From positions 423,299 to 487,298 of the forward strand of contig NZ_BSQG01000001.1 of NCBI RefSeq assembly GCF_030268225.1: DNA of 64,000 bases, written 5' to 3'. Both the position numbers and the translations under genes were made by a program. A model generated the notes under the pieces. That model did no database searches. It saw only the letters and a program-made list of their open reading frames with translations, and was not told where the DNA came from. Below, in pieces: positions 33,013-41,157 of the stretch (the first letter of the stretch is position 1; each line of letters starts with the position of its first letter). Origin of the DNA: Nocardiopsis ansamitocini (GTDB lineage Bacteria; Actinomycetota; Actinomycetes; Streptosporangiales; Streptosporangiaceae).

Positions 33013-33612
33013 ATGTCAAACCGTCGGAGCAACGTCGAGCGCAGCAGGCAGACCAGGCACCGACTCCTGACGGAGGGGCGTCGACTGTTCGCCGACAACG
33101 GCTACGCCGCCGTCGGGCTCACCGAGGTCACCGATGGCACAGGGCTGACCAAGGGAGCCCTCTACCACCACTTCGACGGCAAGGCCGGACTGTTTCGTGC
33201 CGTGGTCGCGCAGGTGCAAGACGAGGTGGGCCAGCGGGTGGCCGCCGCCTCCGAGACCGAAACCGATCCGTGGCTGCGGTTCACGGCCGGCTGCCGGGCC
33301 TTCCTCGAAGCGGGCTGCGACCCCGAGGTGCGCCAGATCATGCTGGTGGACGGCCCGGCCGTACTGGGGTGGTCCGAATGGCGCGACATGGACGACGCCT
33401 CATCGGCTCGCCACCTCGCAGACGCGCTGTCGGGGTTGATCGGCGCCGGGGTGATCACCCCGCAACCGGTCGCCCCCCTGGTCCACCTTCTTTCAGGCGC
33501 CATGAACGAGGCGGCCCTGTGGCTCGCCGGCTCCGCGACACCGGACGACGACCTCTCCGCGACCGTGGCCGCGTTGTCACAGCTGCTGGGCGCCCTGCGC
33601 ACCGCACCTTGA
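33013..33612 (+). CDS. TetR/AcrR-family transcriptional regulator
   Basis: The 199-residue repressor has the N-terminal TetR HTH (residues 12-55: LLTEGRRLFADNGYAAVGLTEV and KGALYHHFDGKAGLF). A helical ligand domain containing GCRAFLEAGCDPEVRQIMLVDGPAVLGW follows; the VDGPAVLGW part is typical of a common actinobacterial subgroup (TetR_C_33-like). Start at 33013 is the ATG nearest the HTH. It likely represses itself and the divergent VOC gene. The ligand is unknown. Confidence 0.9.
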   Translation: MSNRRSNVERSRQTRHRLLTEGRRLFADNGYAAVGLTEVTDGTGLTKGALYHHFDGKAGLFRAVVAQVQDEVGQRVAAASETETDPWLRFTAGCRAFLEAGCDPEVRQIMLVDGPAVLGWSEWRDMDDASSARHLADALSGLIGAGVITPQPVAPLVHLLSGAMNEAALWLAGSATPDDDLSATVAALSQLLGALRTAP

Positions 33613-33645
33613 ACGGGGCCCGACAGCGGTATCGCAAAACGGCCC

Positions 33646-34596
33646 TCAGAGGCGAACGAGGTCTCCGGCTCCGGCGATGCCGGCCTCGGAACCGAGTTCG
33701 GCCACCCGGATGTCGGCGAGGGTGCGCACGACGCGACCGGTGACGTGGCGGGCGAACGACTCGCGGACCGGGCCGATGAGGATGTCGCCGGCGTCGGAGA
33801 CACCGCCACCGATGACGAAGCGCTCGGGGTCGAGGATCGCCGCCATGTCGGCCAGCCCCTGTCCCACCCAGTCGCCGACGACGCGGAAGCACTCCAGGGC
33901 AGCGGGGTCTCCTGCGAGGGCGGCCTCGGTGATGGCCTGGCCCTGGATGCGCTCGGGGTCGCCCTCAGCCGACTTGAGCAGCCGCTCGGCCCGCAGCGGT
34001 GCCGTCTTGGCCAGGTCCTGGGCCTCTGCGACGAGTGCTCGCCCGCTGGCGTACTGCTCCCAGCAGCCGCGGTTGCCACAACCACAACGACGACCGTCGG
34101 CGACGATCCGGTAGTGCCCGATCTCGGCCCCGATCCCGTATCGTCCGCGGAACAACTGGTGGTCGATGATCACCCCACCACCGATTCCGGTACCGAGGGT
34201 CACGCAGACCACGTGGCCGACACCGCGCCCCGCGCCGAAGCGCGCCTCTCCCCAGGCCGCGGCGTTGGCGTCGTTCTCGATGACGATCGGGAGGTCGACA
34301 CGACGCTGGATACGCTCCCTGAGCGGTTCTCCGCGCCAGGCAAGGTTGGGGGCGAAGACGACGGTGGAGCGGGTCTCGTCGACGAAGCCCGCCATTCCCA
34401 CTCCCACCCCCTCGATCTGCCCCTGCGGGTAGTGGGCGAGCAGTTCCTCGATGGCGTCGCAGACGACGTCGGCGATTGCGTCGCTGCTGATGGAAGGGGT
34501 GGGGTACTTGACCTTCTCCAGGATCCGACCGTCCGGGTCGACAACGCCGGCGGCCACCTTCGTGCCGCCGATGTCCACGCCGATCGTCAACCGCAT
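33646..34596 (-). CDS. glkA: ROK-family glucokinase
   Basis: GlkA phosphorylates glucose and in Streptomyces also mediates carbon catabolite repression. The 316-residue ROK protein has IGVDIGGTKVAAGVV at the N-terminus, ENDANAAAWGEARFGAG, TLGTGIGGG, the EIGHYR region and the zinc motif CGCGNRGCWEQYASG. The ATG at 34596 follows AAGGAG with six bases spacing; an upstream ATG at 34620 includes the ribosome site and is rejected. Other ROK kinases act on N-acetylglucosamine, and the operator-like sites upstream resemble DasR sites, so that alternative is not excluded. Confidence 0.88.
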   Translation of the reverse strand: MRLTIGVDIGGTKVAAGVVDPDGRILEKVKYPTPSISSDAIADVVCDAIEELLAHYPQGQIEGVGVGMAGFVDETRSTVVFAPNLAWRGEPLRERIQRRVDLPIVIENDANAAAWGEARFGAGRGVGHVVCVTLGTGIGGGVIIDHQLFRGRYGIGAEIGHYRIVADGRRCGCGNRGCWEQYASGRALVAEAQDLAKTAPLRAERLLKSAEGDPERIQGQAITEAALAGDPAALECFRVVGDWVGQGLADMAAILDPERFVIGGGVSDAGDILIGPVRESFARHVTGRVVRTLADIRVAELGSEAGIAGAGDLVRL

Positions 34597-34657
34597 GGAC
34601 GGCTCCTTTTCACGTTGCATGCCCGACCCGCGTTCGCGCGCCGCCAGGGGCGAATCA

Positions 34658-34686
34658 ATTGGAGTAAACCATTGGACTATACCGGT
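34658..34686. promoter_or_regulatory. Two imperfect DasR/GntR-like sites upstream of glkA
   Basis: TTGGAGTAAACCAT and TTGGACTATACCGG sit in tandem 63-90 bp before the glkA start. Each matches the core TGGTCTAGACCA at 9 of 12 positions. Because both are degenerate, this is weaker than the site upstream of glpK. Confidence 0.4.
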
Positions 34687-34836
34687 GGCCCCTCCGATGG
34701 CGTTCGGGTGGCCTGCGCACGGCCCGCAACGGAGCCGGACGACCGCCGCGCCCGTCTGCCCCTATGGGGGTGCGGCAACCGTGACCCACCCCATAATGGG
34801 CGAAATCGCCATGGTTGAAAAGACTGGGACACCGCA

Positions 34837-34867
34837 CAGGCCCCGCAGCCGGAGACTGCGGGGCCTG
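34837..34867 (-). terminator. Hairpin after the 130-residue hypothetical gene
   Basis: CAGGCCCCGCAG and CTGCGGGGCCTG form a 12-bp stem with a seven-base loop, 20 bases past the stop at 34888. Confidence 0.65.
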
Positions 34868-34887
34868 CGGGTCGAGTCGGCTCCGGA

Positions 34888-35280
34888 TCAGTCGCGCGGT
34901 TTGAGAGGGGTCACGTTGTCAGGTGTCTCCTCGTCCGATCGCCGGGCCGCGTTTTCCTGGAAGGAGCGCTCCACAGCCGACAGGGTGCGCCCGAAGGCGC
35001 CGAACATCAGCGTTCCGGCCTGCCCGAGATGGCGGCCGACCTCCGGCAGGGTCGTACGTGCGATACCGACCACCTGGTCGAGCAGCGGTGGCGGAGTGGC
35101 GGGCTCCTCCTTGACCGCCTCCTCCCACACGTCGCCCTTGTGCGGTGGTGGAGAGGCGATACTGGAGACCCCCTTGCGTACGCCCGCGATGATGAGCTTG
35201 CGCTGGAGCGCGTCGACCAGCCGGAGGGCGTCGTCGATGATGTCCGAGGAATTCCCGGAATCAGGAGTGGGCTGAGCCAT
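34888..35280 (-). CDS. Conserved hypothetical protein (DUF5304-like)
   Basis: The 130-residue soluble protein is predicted helical, with no membrane segment or catalytic motif. The recognisable part is DDALRLVDALQRKLIIAGVRKG near the N-terminus and HKGDVWEEAVKEEPATPPP in the middle, a pattern found in small conserved actinobacterial proteins encoded near the SRPBCC gene. Ribosome site AGGTGACCC lies just upstream of the ATG. It is 110 bases downstream of the SRPBCC gene on the same strand. Function is unknown. Confidence 0.7.
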   Translation of the reverse strand: MAQPTPDSGNSSDIIDDALRLVDALQRKLIIAGVRKGVSSIASPPPHKGDVWEEAVKEEPATPPPLLDQVVGIARTTLPEVGRHLGQAGTLMFGAFGRTLSAVERSFQENAARRSDEETPDNVTPLKPRD

Positions 35281-35390
35281 GGGTCACCTGCCTGTTCGTG
35301 GTCTCTGCTGTCACGTTAACCGGCCGTGGCCGCCAGGAGTTCCGCCCTCCTGCGAAACCAGGGGAATCCCCGATACGGCCTCAGGGCGGT

Positions 35391-35828
35391 TCACCCCCGT
35401 TCGACCCGCCGCCGCAGCCCCTTGAGCGCGGTGTCCACGATCTGGCGCTCGCCACGGCGCCGCATGATGCCGGGAACCGGTACGCGCAGGGCGATCGACA
35501 GTTCGTAGGTGACGTCGGTGGCCGACGGTGACTGCTCGGCCAACGTGTAGGAACCGGTCATGGCCGACAGCGCGCTGCCCGCCTCCACCAGTTCCCACCT
35601 GACTCCGAGCCCGTCCCAGGAGTACCCGAGGGTGTAGGTGTCCTTGACCAGTCCGGCGTCGATGGTGAAACGCACCCGCGCGGGGCGCCCGTCGGCCCCG
35701 TGCTCCACGACGTCGGCGGCCTTGATGCCGTCGGCCCAGTCGGGATAGGACGCGAAGTCCGCGATCACGCCGAGGATGTCGGCCGGAGGCGCACTGATCG
35801 TGACGGCGGAACTGGTGTGGTCGCTCAT
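35391..35828 (-). CDS. SRPBCC-family (polyketide cyclase/START-like) protein
   Basis: This 145-residue protein has the helix-grip fold of small ligand-binding SRPBCC proteins: AVTISAPPADILGVIADFASYPDWADGI at the start, then WELVEAGSALSAMTGSYTLAE, and a C-terminal long helix RRRGERQIVDTALKGLRRRVE. Such proteins bind hydrophobic ligands or act as cyclases. The nearby acyl-CoA ligase (divergent) suggests a lipid link, but nothing in the sequence shows the ligand. GAGGAAAACCGCCG precedes the ATG. Confidence 0.87.
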   Translation of the reverse strand: MSDHTSSAVTISAPPADILGVIADFASYPDWADGIKAADVVEHGADGRPARVRFTIDAGLVKDTYTLGYSWDGLGVRWELVEAGSALSAMTGSYTLAEQSPSATDVTYELSIALRVPVPGIMRRRGERQIVDTALKGLRRRVERG

Positions 35829-36180
35829 CGGCGGTTTTCCTCACTGGAGGTCGGGGTGGATGCGCCCCACCTTCGCTCACGAGGGCGGCGGTCACAACAC
35901 GCGCCCCGCGGAATCGGCCCGAGATCCACCTCCTCCGCCGAACCAGGAGGACAAAGGCCGCAAAACCTCTCTGCTCCGTGCATACTTGGCCTTCTCCGGC
36001 CTCGGGTACCGCAGTGATTCCCGATCGAACGGGTATCGCGCGGCAGGGGTCGCGTGACCAGCCCTCAAGCGGGGATCACCGTCCAATACCGAATGAGAAC
36101 CGGTTCTACCAGCTGTCGGCGGAACTTGTTACCGTCATCACGTCCCCTTGTGTAACCCAGTTAGTGCAGGAGCTGAACAA
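35829..36180. other. Divergent region SRPBCC/acyl-CoA ligase (352 bp)
   Basis: No gene is evident. A perfect 12-bp palindrome AGAACCGGTTCT lies at 36096-36107, about 75 bases before the ligase start, and could be an operator. The GCAGGAG ribosome site of the ligase ends the region. Confidence 0.5.
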
Positions 36181-37977
36181 GTGCGCGAGTACTCCCGTCC
36201 GCCAAAGGTCGAGCTTTCCCCCGACGCGCGCCTGACCGGCACCGTGTTCGCCCGTGCCGCGGAGGAGCCCTCCGCCGTGATGTTCAAGCGGCAGGAATCG
36301 GGCCAGTGGCACAACGTCACGGTCAAGGAGTTCCACGACGACGTGGTGGGAATCGCCAAAGCGCTGATCGCAGCGGGTATCGGTCACGGGGACCGGGTCG
36401 GACTCATCTCGCGCACCCGCTACGAGTGGACGGTCATCGACTACGCCGTCTGGAGCGTGGGGGGCGTGGTCGTGCCGATCTACGAGAGCTCCTCCGACGA
36501 GCAGCTCACGTGGATCCTCGGCGACTCCGGGAGCAAGGCCGTTTTCGTGGAGACCGGCGAGCACACCGAGCGGGTGGCCGCTCTCCGCTCCGAACTCCCC
36601 GAGCTCGCGCACACCTGGCAGATCGAGGGCGGCTCCCTCAAGGAACTGGTCGCGACGGGGACCGAAATCGCCGATTCCACCCTTGAGGAGCGCCGCACCG
36701 CCGGCACGCCGGACGATCTCGCCACGCTCATCTACACCTCCGGCACCACCGGGCGCCCCAAGGGGTGCGAACTGAGCCACCGCAACCTGCTCTTCGACAT
36801 CCGGAACGTCATCGAGGGGCCCCTCAAGCCGATCTTCACGATGGAGGGGCGTGCGACCCTGCTGTTCCTTCCGCTGGCGCACGTCTTCGCGCGGCTGATC
36901 CAACTCGGCTGTGTGGAATCCAAGACCGTGATGGGCCACTTCCCCAGCACCGGGCCGGAACTGATCGACACCCTGGGCGTCTTCAAACCGACCTTCCTGC
37001 TGGCCGTGCCCCGGGTGTTCGAGAAGGTCTACAACAAGGCCGAGCAGAAGGCCACCTCGGAGGGACGGGGGCGGATCTTCCACGCGGCCGCCGACACCGC
37101 CATCGCCTACAGCAAGGCATTGGACGCCGGAAAGCCGGGCCTCGGCCTGCGTGCCAGGCACGCGGTGTTCAGCAAGCTCGTCTACGGCAAGATCCTGGCC
37201 GCGCTGGGCGGCGAGGCCAAGCACGCGGTCTCGGGCGGATCGGCGCTGGGCGACCGGCTCGGCCATTTCTTCCGCGGGATCGGGCTCACCGTCCTTGAGG
37301 GATACGGCCTCACCGAGACCTCCGCACCGACCTCGGTGAACGGCCCCGAGGAGAACCGCATCGGCAGCGTGGGACGCGCACTGCCCGGCACCGCGATCCG
37401 GATCGACGACGACGGCGAGATCCTCGCCAAGGGCGACCACGTGATGCGGCGCTACTGGAACAACCCCACGGCGACCGCTGAGTCGTTCAACGAAGACGGC
37501 TGGTACCGCACCGGTGACCTGGGCAGCCTGGACGAGGACGGTTACCTGCGCATCACCGGCCGCAAGAAGGAGATCATCGTGACCGCGGGCGGCAAGAACG
37601 TCGCCCCCGCGGTGATCGAGGACCGGATCCGGGGCAACGTCCTGGTGAGCCAGTGCATGGTCGTCGGCGACAACCGCAACTTCGTCTCCGCGCTGATCAC
37701 CGTCGACGCCGAGGCACTGGAGTTCTGGAAGAAGCAGAACAACAAGACGGGCTCCATCGCCGACCTCGTGGACGACGCCGACCTGCGCGCGGCCGTGCAG
37801 GAGGCGGTGAACGAGGGCAACAAGGCGGTTTCCACGGCCGAGTCGGTCCGCAAGTTCACCATCCTGCCCGTGGACTTCAGCGAGGAGTCCGGGCAGATGA
37901 CCGCCTCCCTCAAGATCAAGCGGCACGTCATCGCCAAACAGTTCGGCGACGAGATCGACCGGCTCTACTCCGCCTGA
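36181..37977 (+). CDS. Long-chain fatty-acid-CoA ligase
   Basis: This AMP-forming ligase activates long-chain fatty acids with ATP and CoA. The 598-residue protein has the P-loop-like YTSGTTGRPKGCELSH near residues 183-198, PLAHVFAR, YGLTETSAP near 375, and the A8 region TGDLGSLDEDGYLRITGRKKEIIVTAGGKNV near 440-470. GTG at 36181 follows AGGAG at eight bases; 11 further codons upstream are open but unsupported. It is monocistronic, ending in a strong bidirectional terminator shared with the NlpC/P60 gene. Confidence 0.93.
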   Translation: MREYSRPPKVELSPDARLTGTVFARAAEEPSAVMFKRQESGQWHNVTVKEFHDDVVGIAKALIAAGIGHGDRVGLISRTRYEWTVIDYAVWSVGGVVVPIYESSSDEQLTWILGDSGSKAVFVETGEHTERVAALRSELPELAHTWQIEGGSLKELVATGTEIADSTLEERRTAGTPDDLATLIYTSGTTGRPKGCELSHRNLLFDIRNVIEGPLKPIFTMEGRATLLFLPLAHVFARLIQLGCVESKTVMGHFPSTGPELIDTLGVFKPTFLLAVPRVFEKVYNKAEQKATSEGRGRIFHAAADTAIAYSKALDAGKPGLGLRARHAVFSKLVYGKILAALGGEAKHAVSGGSALGDRLGHFFRGIGLTVLEGYGLTETSAPTSVNGPEENRIGSVGRALPGTAIRIDDDGEILAKGDHVMRRYWNNPTATAESFNEDGWYRTGDLGSLDEDGYLRITGRKKEIIVTAGGKNVAPAVIEDRIRGNVLVSQCMVVGDNRNFVSALITVDAEALEFWKKQNNKTGSIADLVDDADLRAAVQEAVNEGNKAVSTAESVRKFTILPVDFSEESGQMTASLKIKRHVIAKQFGDEIDRLYSA

Positions 37978-38030
37978 CCCGTTCGGCAGCCGAGAAGCCC
38001 GAAGGGCGCCCAGGCCGGCCCCGAAACGAC

Positions 38031-38068
38031 CGGTGCCCCGCCTCCCTTGCCAGGGAGGCGGGGCACCG
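38031..38068. terminator. Strong bidirectional terminator
   Basis: A perfect 17-bp stem (CGGTGCCCCGCCTCCCT and complement) around TGCC lies between the convergent ligase and NlpC/P60 genes. Confidence 0.85.
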
Positions 38069-38081
38069 TCGTGTGCGGCGG

Positions 38082-39152
38082 CTAGGGCCGGATGCCTCCG
38101 ACGAACACGCCACGGTAGTAGGAGCTCAGGTCCACCACGCCGATCGGCTTGGACGAGGTGGAGGCGTGCACCATTCGGCCGTCTCCGGTGGCCATCCCCA
38201 CGTGCGTGGGCGAAGAACCGTAGAAGAACAGCAGGTCCCCTGCCTGGAGGTTGTCCCAGGAGACGCGCTGTCCGGCACCGAACTGCTGCTGGGAGGTACG
38301 CGGCAGGCTCACGCCTGCGGCGCGCCAGGCAGCCTGGGTCAGGCCCGAGCAGTCGTAACCGCCAGGCCCCGTTCCGCCCCAGACGTAGGGCTTGCCGACC
38401 TGGGCGAAGGCGAAGTCCAACGCCGTTTTGGCGTTGCCGGTCGCCGGCCCGTCGTAACTGGCCCCACCGCTTGAGGAGGAACCCCCCGAGGAGGACGAGC
38501 CACCTCCGCCGGTGCCCGCGTTGCTCACTCCTGCGTCGCCGACCCCGGCCGTGGCCTGGGCACGCTCTTCGGCGGTGAGCTCTTCGAGCAGTTCCTCCTG
38601 CTCGGCGATCTTGGCCTCGCCCTGCTCCTTGGCCTCCTCAGCCTCATCGAGCTTGTCCTGGGCCTCCTGCTCGGTGGTCTCGGCCTGGGCTTCGAGCTTC
38701 TCCAGCTTGTCGCGCTCTTCGACGTAGCGGTCGAGGCTGCTCTGCTGGTTCTCCGAGAGGTAACCGAGGTCCGCGGCCTGGGCGAGGATGTCCTCAGGGC
38801 CGCTGGAGCCGATCAGGAAGACCGGGGAACTGTAGTCGGCGCCGCTGTAGGCGGCGCTGGCCAGCGTGCGCACCGAGCCACGCAGGTCGTCGAAGCTCTC
38901 CTGGGTGTCCTTGAGGTCACCCTTGATCTCGTCGAGCTTCTTCTTCGCGGCCTTGTGGTCCTGCTTGGCCGTGTTGTAGGTCTCGTTGAGGCCGGAGAAC
39001 TCGGCCTCCAACTCCTCGATCTTCTCCCGGACGTCGGCCGCGGTGGGATCCGCGAAGGCCACACCCTGGGAGACGACGAGTCCTCCTGCGGCGAGAACGC
39101 TTACGGCCGCCAGCCGGCGACGGTAAGAGCCACGATCATGGCGTTTATCCAC
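38082..39152 (-). CDS. Secreted NlpC/P60 peptidoglycan hydrolase (RipA-like), copy 1
   Basis: The 356-residue secreted hydrolase probably cuts the peptide stem of peptidoglycan. A signal peptide (LAAVSVLAAGGLVVSQGVAFA) is followed by a long coiled-coil region rich in Glu/Lys, then a Ser/Gly linker. The C-terminal NlpC/P60 domain has the catalytic Cys in GYDCSGLTQ, His in THVGMATGDGRMVHA and the usual third residue region. I choose GTG at 39152; an ATG at 39176 would include the GAGAAAGG ribosome site. It lies downstream of a probable c-di-AMP riboswitch. Confidence 0.9.
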   Translation of the reverse strand: MDKRHDRGSYRRRLAAVSVLAAGGLVVSQGVAFADPTAADVREKIEELEAEFSGLNETYNTAKQDHKAAKKKLDEIKGDLKDTQESFDDLRGSVRTLASAAYSGADYSSPVFLIGSSGPEDILAQAADLGYLSENQQSSLDRYVEERDKLEKLEAQAETTEQEAQDKLDEAEEAKEQGEAKIAEQEELLEELTAEERAQATAGVGDAGVSNAGTGGGGSSSSGGSSSSGGASYDGPATGNAKTALDFAFAQVGKPYVWGGTGPGGYDCSGLTQAAWRAAGVSLPRTSQQQFGAGQRVSWDNLQAGDLLFFYGSSPTHVGMATGDGRMVHASTSSKPIGVVDLSSYYRGVFVGGIRP

Positions 39153-39177
39153 GGTTGTGGCACACCTTTCTCCCATC

Positions 39178-39400
39178 TCCGCCTACCGAGACAAGACTGC
39201 GTGGGTTCGGGCTGCTGAACAGGGGGCCCTACAGCCCCGGCACGAACCGGCGCTGATTCACCCGGAAGGGAACTTGCCCGTGTGGCCCGAGACTGGTGGG
39301 GGTACGGGCCGTTGAGGAGGTTCTTCGGCCTCCGCGCGCTGGGATGGATTGCGAGTGCGTCACGGAGTTCGGCGGGAGGGGTCGCTGCCATCCTGGTGAT
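39178..39400 (-). promoter_or_regulatory. Probable cyclic di-AMP (ydaO-type) riboswitch
   Basis: On the minus strand the leader has GGGTGAATCAGC, then CAGCCCGAACCC and CTCGGTAGGCGGA, ending with GGGAGAAAGG. These segments and their order resemble the 3' half of ydaO/yuaA riboswitches, which in actinobacteria precede NlpC/P60 and Rpf genes. The 5' half is not clearly recognisable to me, so the boundary is approximate and the copy may be divergent. Confidence 0.55.
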
Positions 39401-39429
39401 GGCGAGAATGACGACTCCACTCGGCGATG

Positions 39430-39459
39430 AACATAGTGCATCCCCGCCCCCCATCTCAA
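39430..39459 (-). promoter_or_regulatory. Promoter of the NlpC/P60 copy 1 leader
   Basis: On the minus strand TTGAGA (39459-39454) and TATGTT (39435-39430) are spaced 18 bases. This gives a leader of about 270 bases up to the GTG, enough to hold the riboswitch. Confidence 0.55.
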
Positions 39460-39557
39460 CCAATTCGTTATTTTGATGGCAGTATTCGCAAAAGCCATAA
39501 TTAAGACATACGTTCGTCCGAAAATCGCGCAGCCCAGTATCGGCAAGCCCTGGAACA

Positions 39558-39599
39558 GCGATCGCGGCCCGCGGGAGGTCTCCCACGGGCCGCGATCGC
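39558..39599 (-). terminator. Terminator after NlpC/P60 copy 2
   Basis: A 14-bp stem (GCGATCGCGGCCCG and complement) with a 14-base loop lies 108-149 bases past the stop of the copy at 39707. Confidence 0.6.
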
Positions 39600-39706
39600 G
39601 CCTGAAATAATGTGAACAGCGTCTCCTCGGCCCGGCCGCCCGAAGAAGGCCATCGGGAAGAGGAAACCCCCTCAGCCGCAGGTCACACGACTGGAGGGGC
39701 GGACCT

Positions 39707-40714
39707 CTAGGGGCGAACGGCGAACTGGAACTGCCCGTCCCAGTACCCGGCCAACGGAACGACCTCGACGTTCTTGCCCGTGCGCGGGGCGTGGACCATC
39801 TGGCCGTTGCCCGCGTACAGGCCGGCGTGGGTGAGACCGCCGTAGAAGAAGATCATGTCGCCGGGCTGCATGGCGTCGTAGCTGACCCGCTGTCCGGCTT
39901 CGGCCTGCCCGTAGGTGGTGCGGGGCAGGGAGACGCCGGCCGCGCCCCAGGCACGCATGATCAGACCGGAGCAGTCGAAGCTGCCCGGGCCGGCGCTGCC
40001 GTAGACGTAGGGCTTGCCGATCTGGGCGTAGGCGAAGTCGAGGGCACTGGCCGCACTTCCCGAGGCCGAACCGGTGTAGCTCCCGCCGACAGCACCGCTG
40101 CCGTCGGCCGAACCGCTGGGGCTGGGGTCCGCATCGGGGAACTGCTCGAGCAGTTCCTCCTGCTCGGCGATCTTGGCCTCGACCTCCTCCTTCTTCTCCT
40201 CCAGCTCGTCCTTCTGCTTCTTGGCCTCGACCAGGAGCTCGTCGTTCTCCTGCTTGAGTTTGATCAGGCGCTCGGAGGAACCCTCGAACTCGTCCAGCTG
40301 GCTCTGCTGGTTCTCCGAGAGGTAGCCGATGTCGGCGGAGTGGTCGAGGATGTCCTCGGGGTTCTCCACCGTGAGCAGGCTGGAGGTGGATTCGAGGTTG
40401 TTGGACCGGTAGGCCGCGCTGGCGAAGGCCGCGACGCTGTCGCGCAGCTCCTCGTAGCGCTCTTCCTCGTCACCGACCTGCTTGTCGAGTTCGTCGGCCT
40501 TCTTCTTGACCGTGTCGTACTCTTCTTTGGCCTGGTTGTATTCCTCGACAATGCTGCCGACCTCCTCATTGAGGTCCTCGAGCGTCTGCTCGACCTCTTC
40601 CTGAGTGGGGTCGGCGTGTGCGACACCGGCGGGCAGAATCAGACCGCCCGCCGCCATGACGCTGAGGCCGGCCGCGATCCGGCGGGCCGCGCGCCGTCCA
40701 CCGTTGTTGGTCAT
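39707..40714 (-). CDS. Secreted NlpC/P60 peptidoglycan hydrolase, copy 2
   Basis: This 335-residue paralogue of the neighbouring hydrolase has the same architecture: a signal peptide (AAGLSVMAAGGLILPAGVAHA), a Glu/Lys-rich coiled coil of about 170 residues, a Gly/Ser linker and an NlpC/P60 domain with FDCSGLIMRAWG, LTHAGLYAGNGQMVHAP and the terminal QFAVRP. Both share the SENQQS(S/Q)LD motif in the coiled coil, so they arose by tandem duplication. AAAGGAG lies 12 bases before the ATG. Unlike copy 1 it has a short leader without a riboswitch. Confidence 0.92.
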   Translation of the reverse strand: MTNNGGRRAARRIAAGLSVMAAGGLILPAGVAHADPTQEEVEQTLEDLNEEVGSIVEEYNQAKEEYDTVKKKADELDKQVGDEEERYEELRDSVAAFASAAYRSNNLESTSSLLTVENPEDILDHSADIGYLSENQQSQLDEFEGSSERLIKLKQENDELLVEAKKQKDELEEKKEEVEAKIAEQEELLEQFPDADPSPSGSADGSGAVGGSYTGSASGSAASALDFAYAQIGKPYVYGSAGPGSFDCSGLIMRAWGAAGVSLPRTTYGQAEAGQRVSYDAMQPGDMIFFYGGLTHAGLYAGNGQMVHAPRTGKNVEVVPLAGYWDGQFQFAVRP

Positions 40715-40846
40715 GGGCGGTACACGCTCCTTTGATCAAGTCCGCTGAGAGGTGGGTAAGAGGGGGATGTGCGTCCGCGAACAGGACGCGTGAGCCAGGG
40801 GCGCGAATGTCACAACCATCGGGCGCTCGTCCATGGCTCCGGATAG

Positions 40847-40875
40847 AACCTAGCGGAACGCTCCCCCAGGCTCAA
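40847..40875 (-). promoter_or_regulatory. Promoter of NlpC/P60 copy 2
   Basis: On the minus strand TTGAGC (40875-40870) and TAGGTT (40852-40847) are spaced 17 bases. The predicted leader is about 125 bases. The rest of the 443-bp gap (to 41157) shows nothing else recognisable. Confidence 0.55.
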
Positions 40876-41157
40876 CCAGGAGCGTCGGCCATCGGTGCGG
40901 ACACAACGGGATATCCGCCCCACCCGGGGGCGCACCACCCATCCGAATCGTCCGTTTCATCACCGGTCGACGGACCCTCCGGCACCGATCGGGCCTCTTC
41001 AGAGCGCCGTCGGACGGCAGCGCGGTTGTGGACCACGGACCCTACGCCATCCGGGCACCCGACGGATTTCACCGGAAAAGCGACCGATGTGCCATGGCCG
41101 ACATTCAGCGGTTCCCCATAGCATCCGGCCGGTCCGAACGACAGACCTTTCCCGGCT

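Noticed and set aside
36096-36107. AGAACCGGTTCT palindrome upstream of the acyl-CoA ligase as a fatty-acid regulator site
   Set aside because: Short, and I know no matching consensus; recorded only as a note in the intergenic entry.
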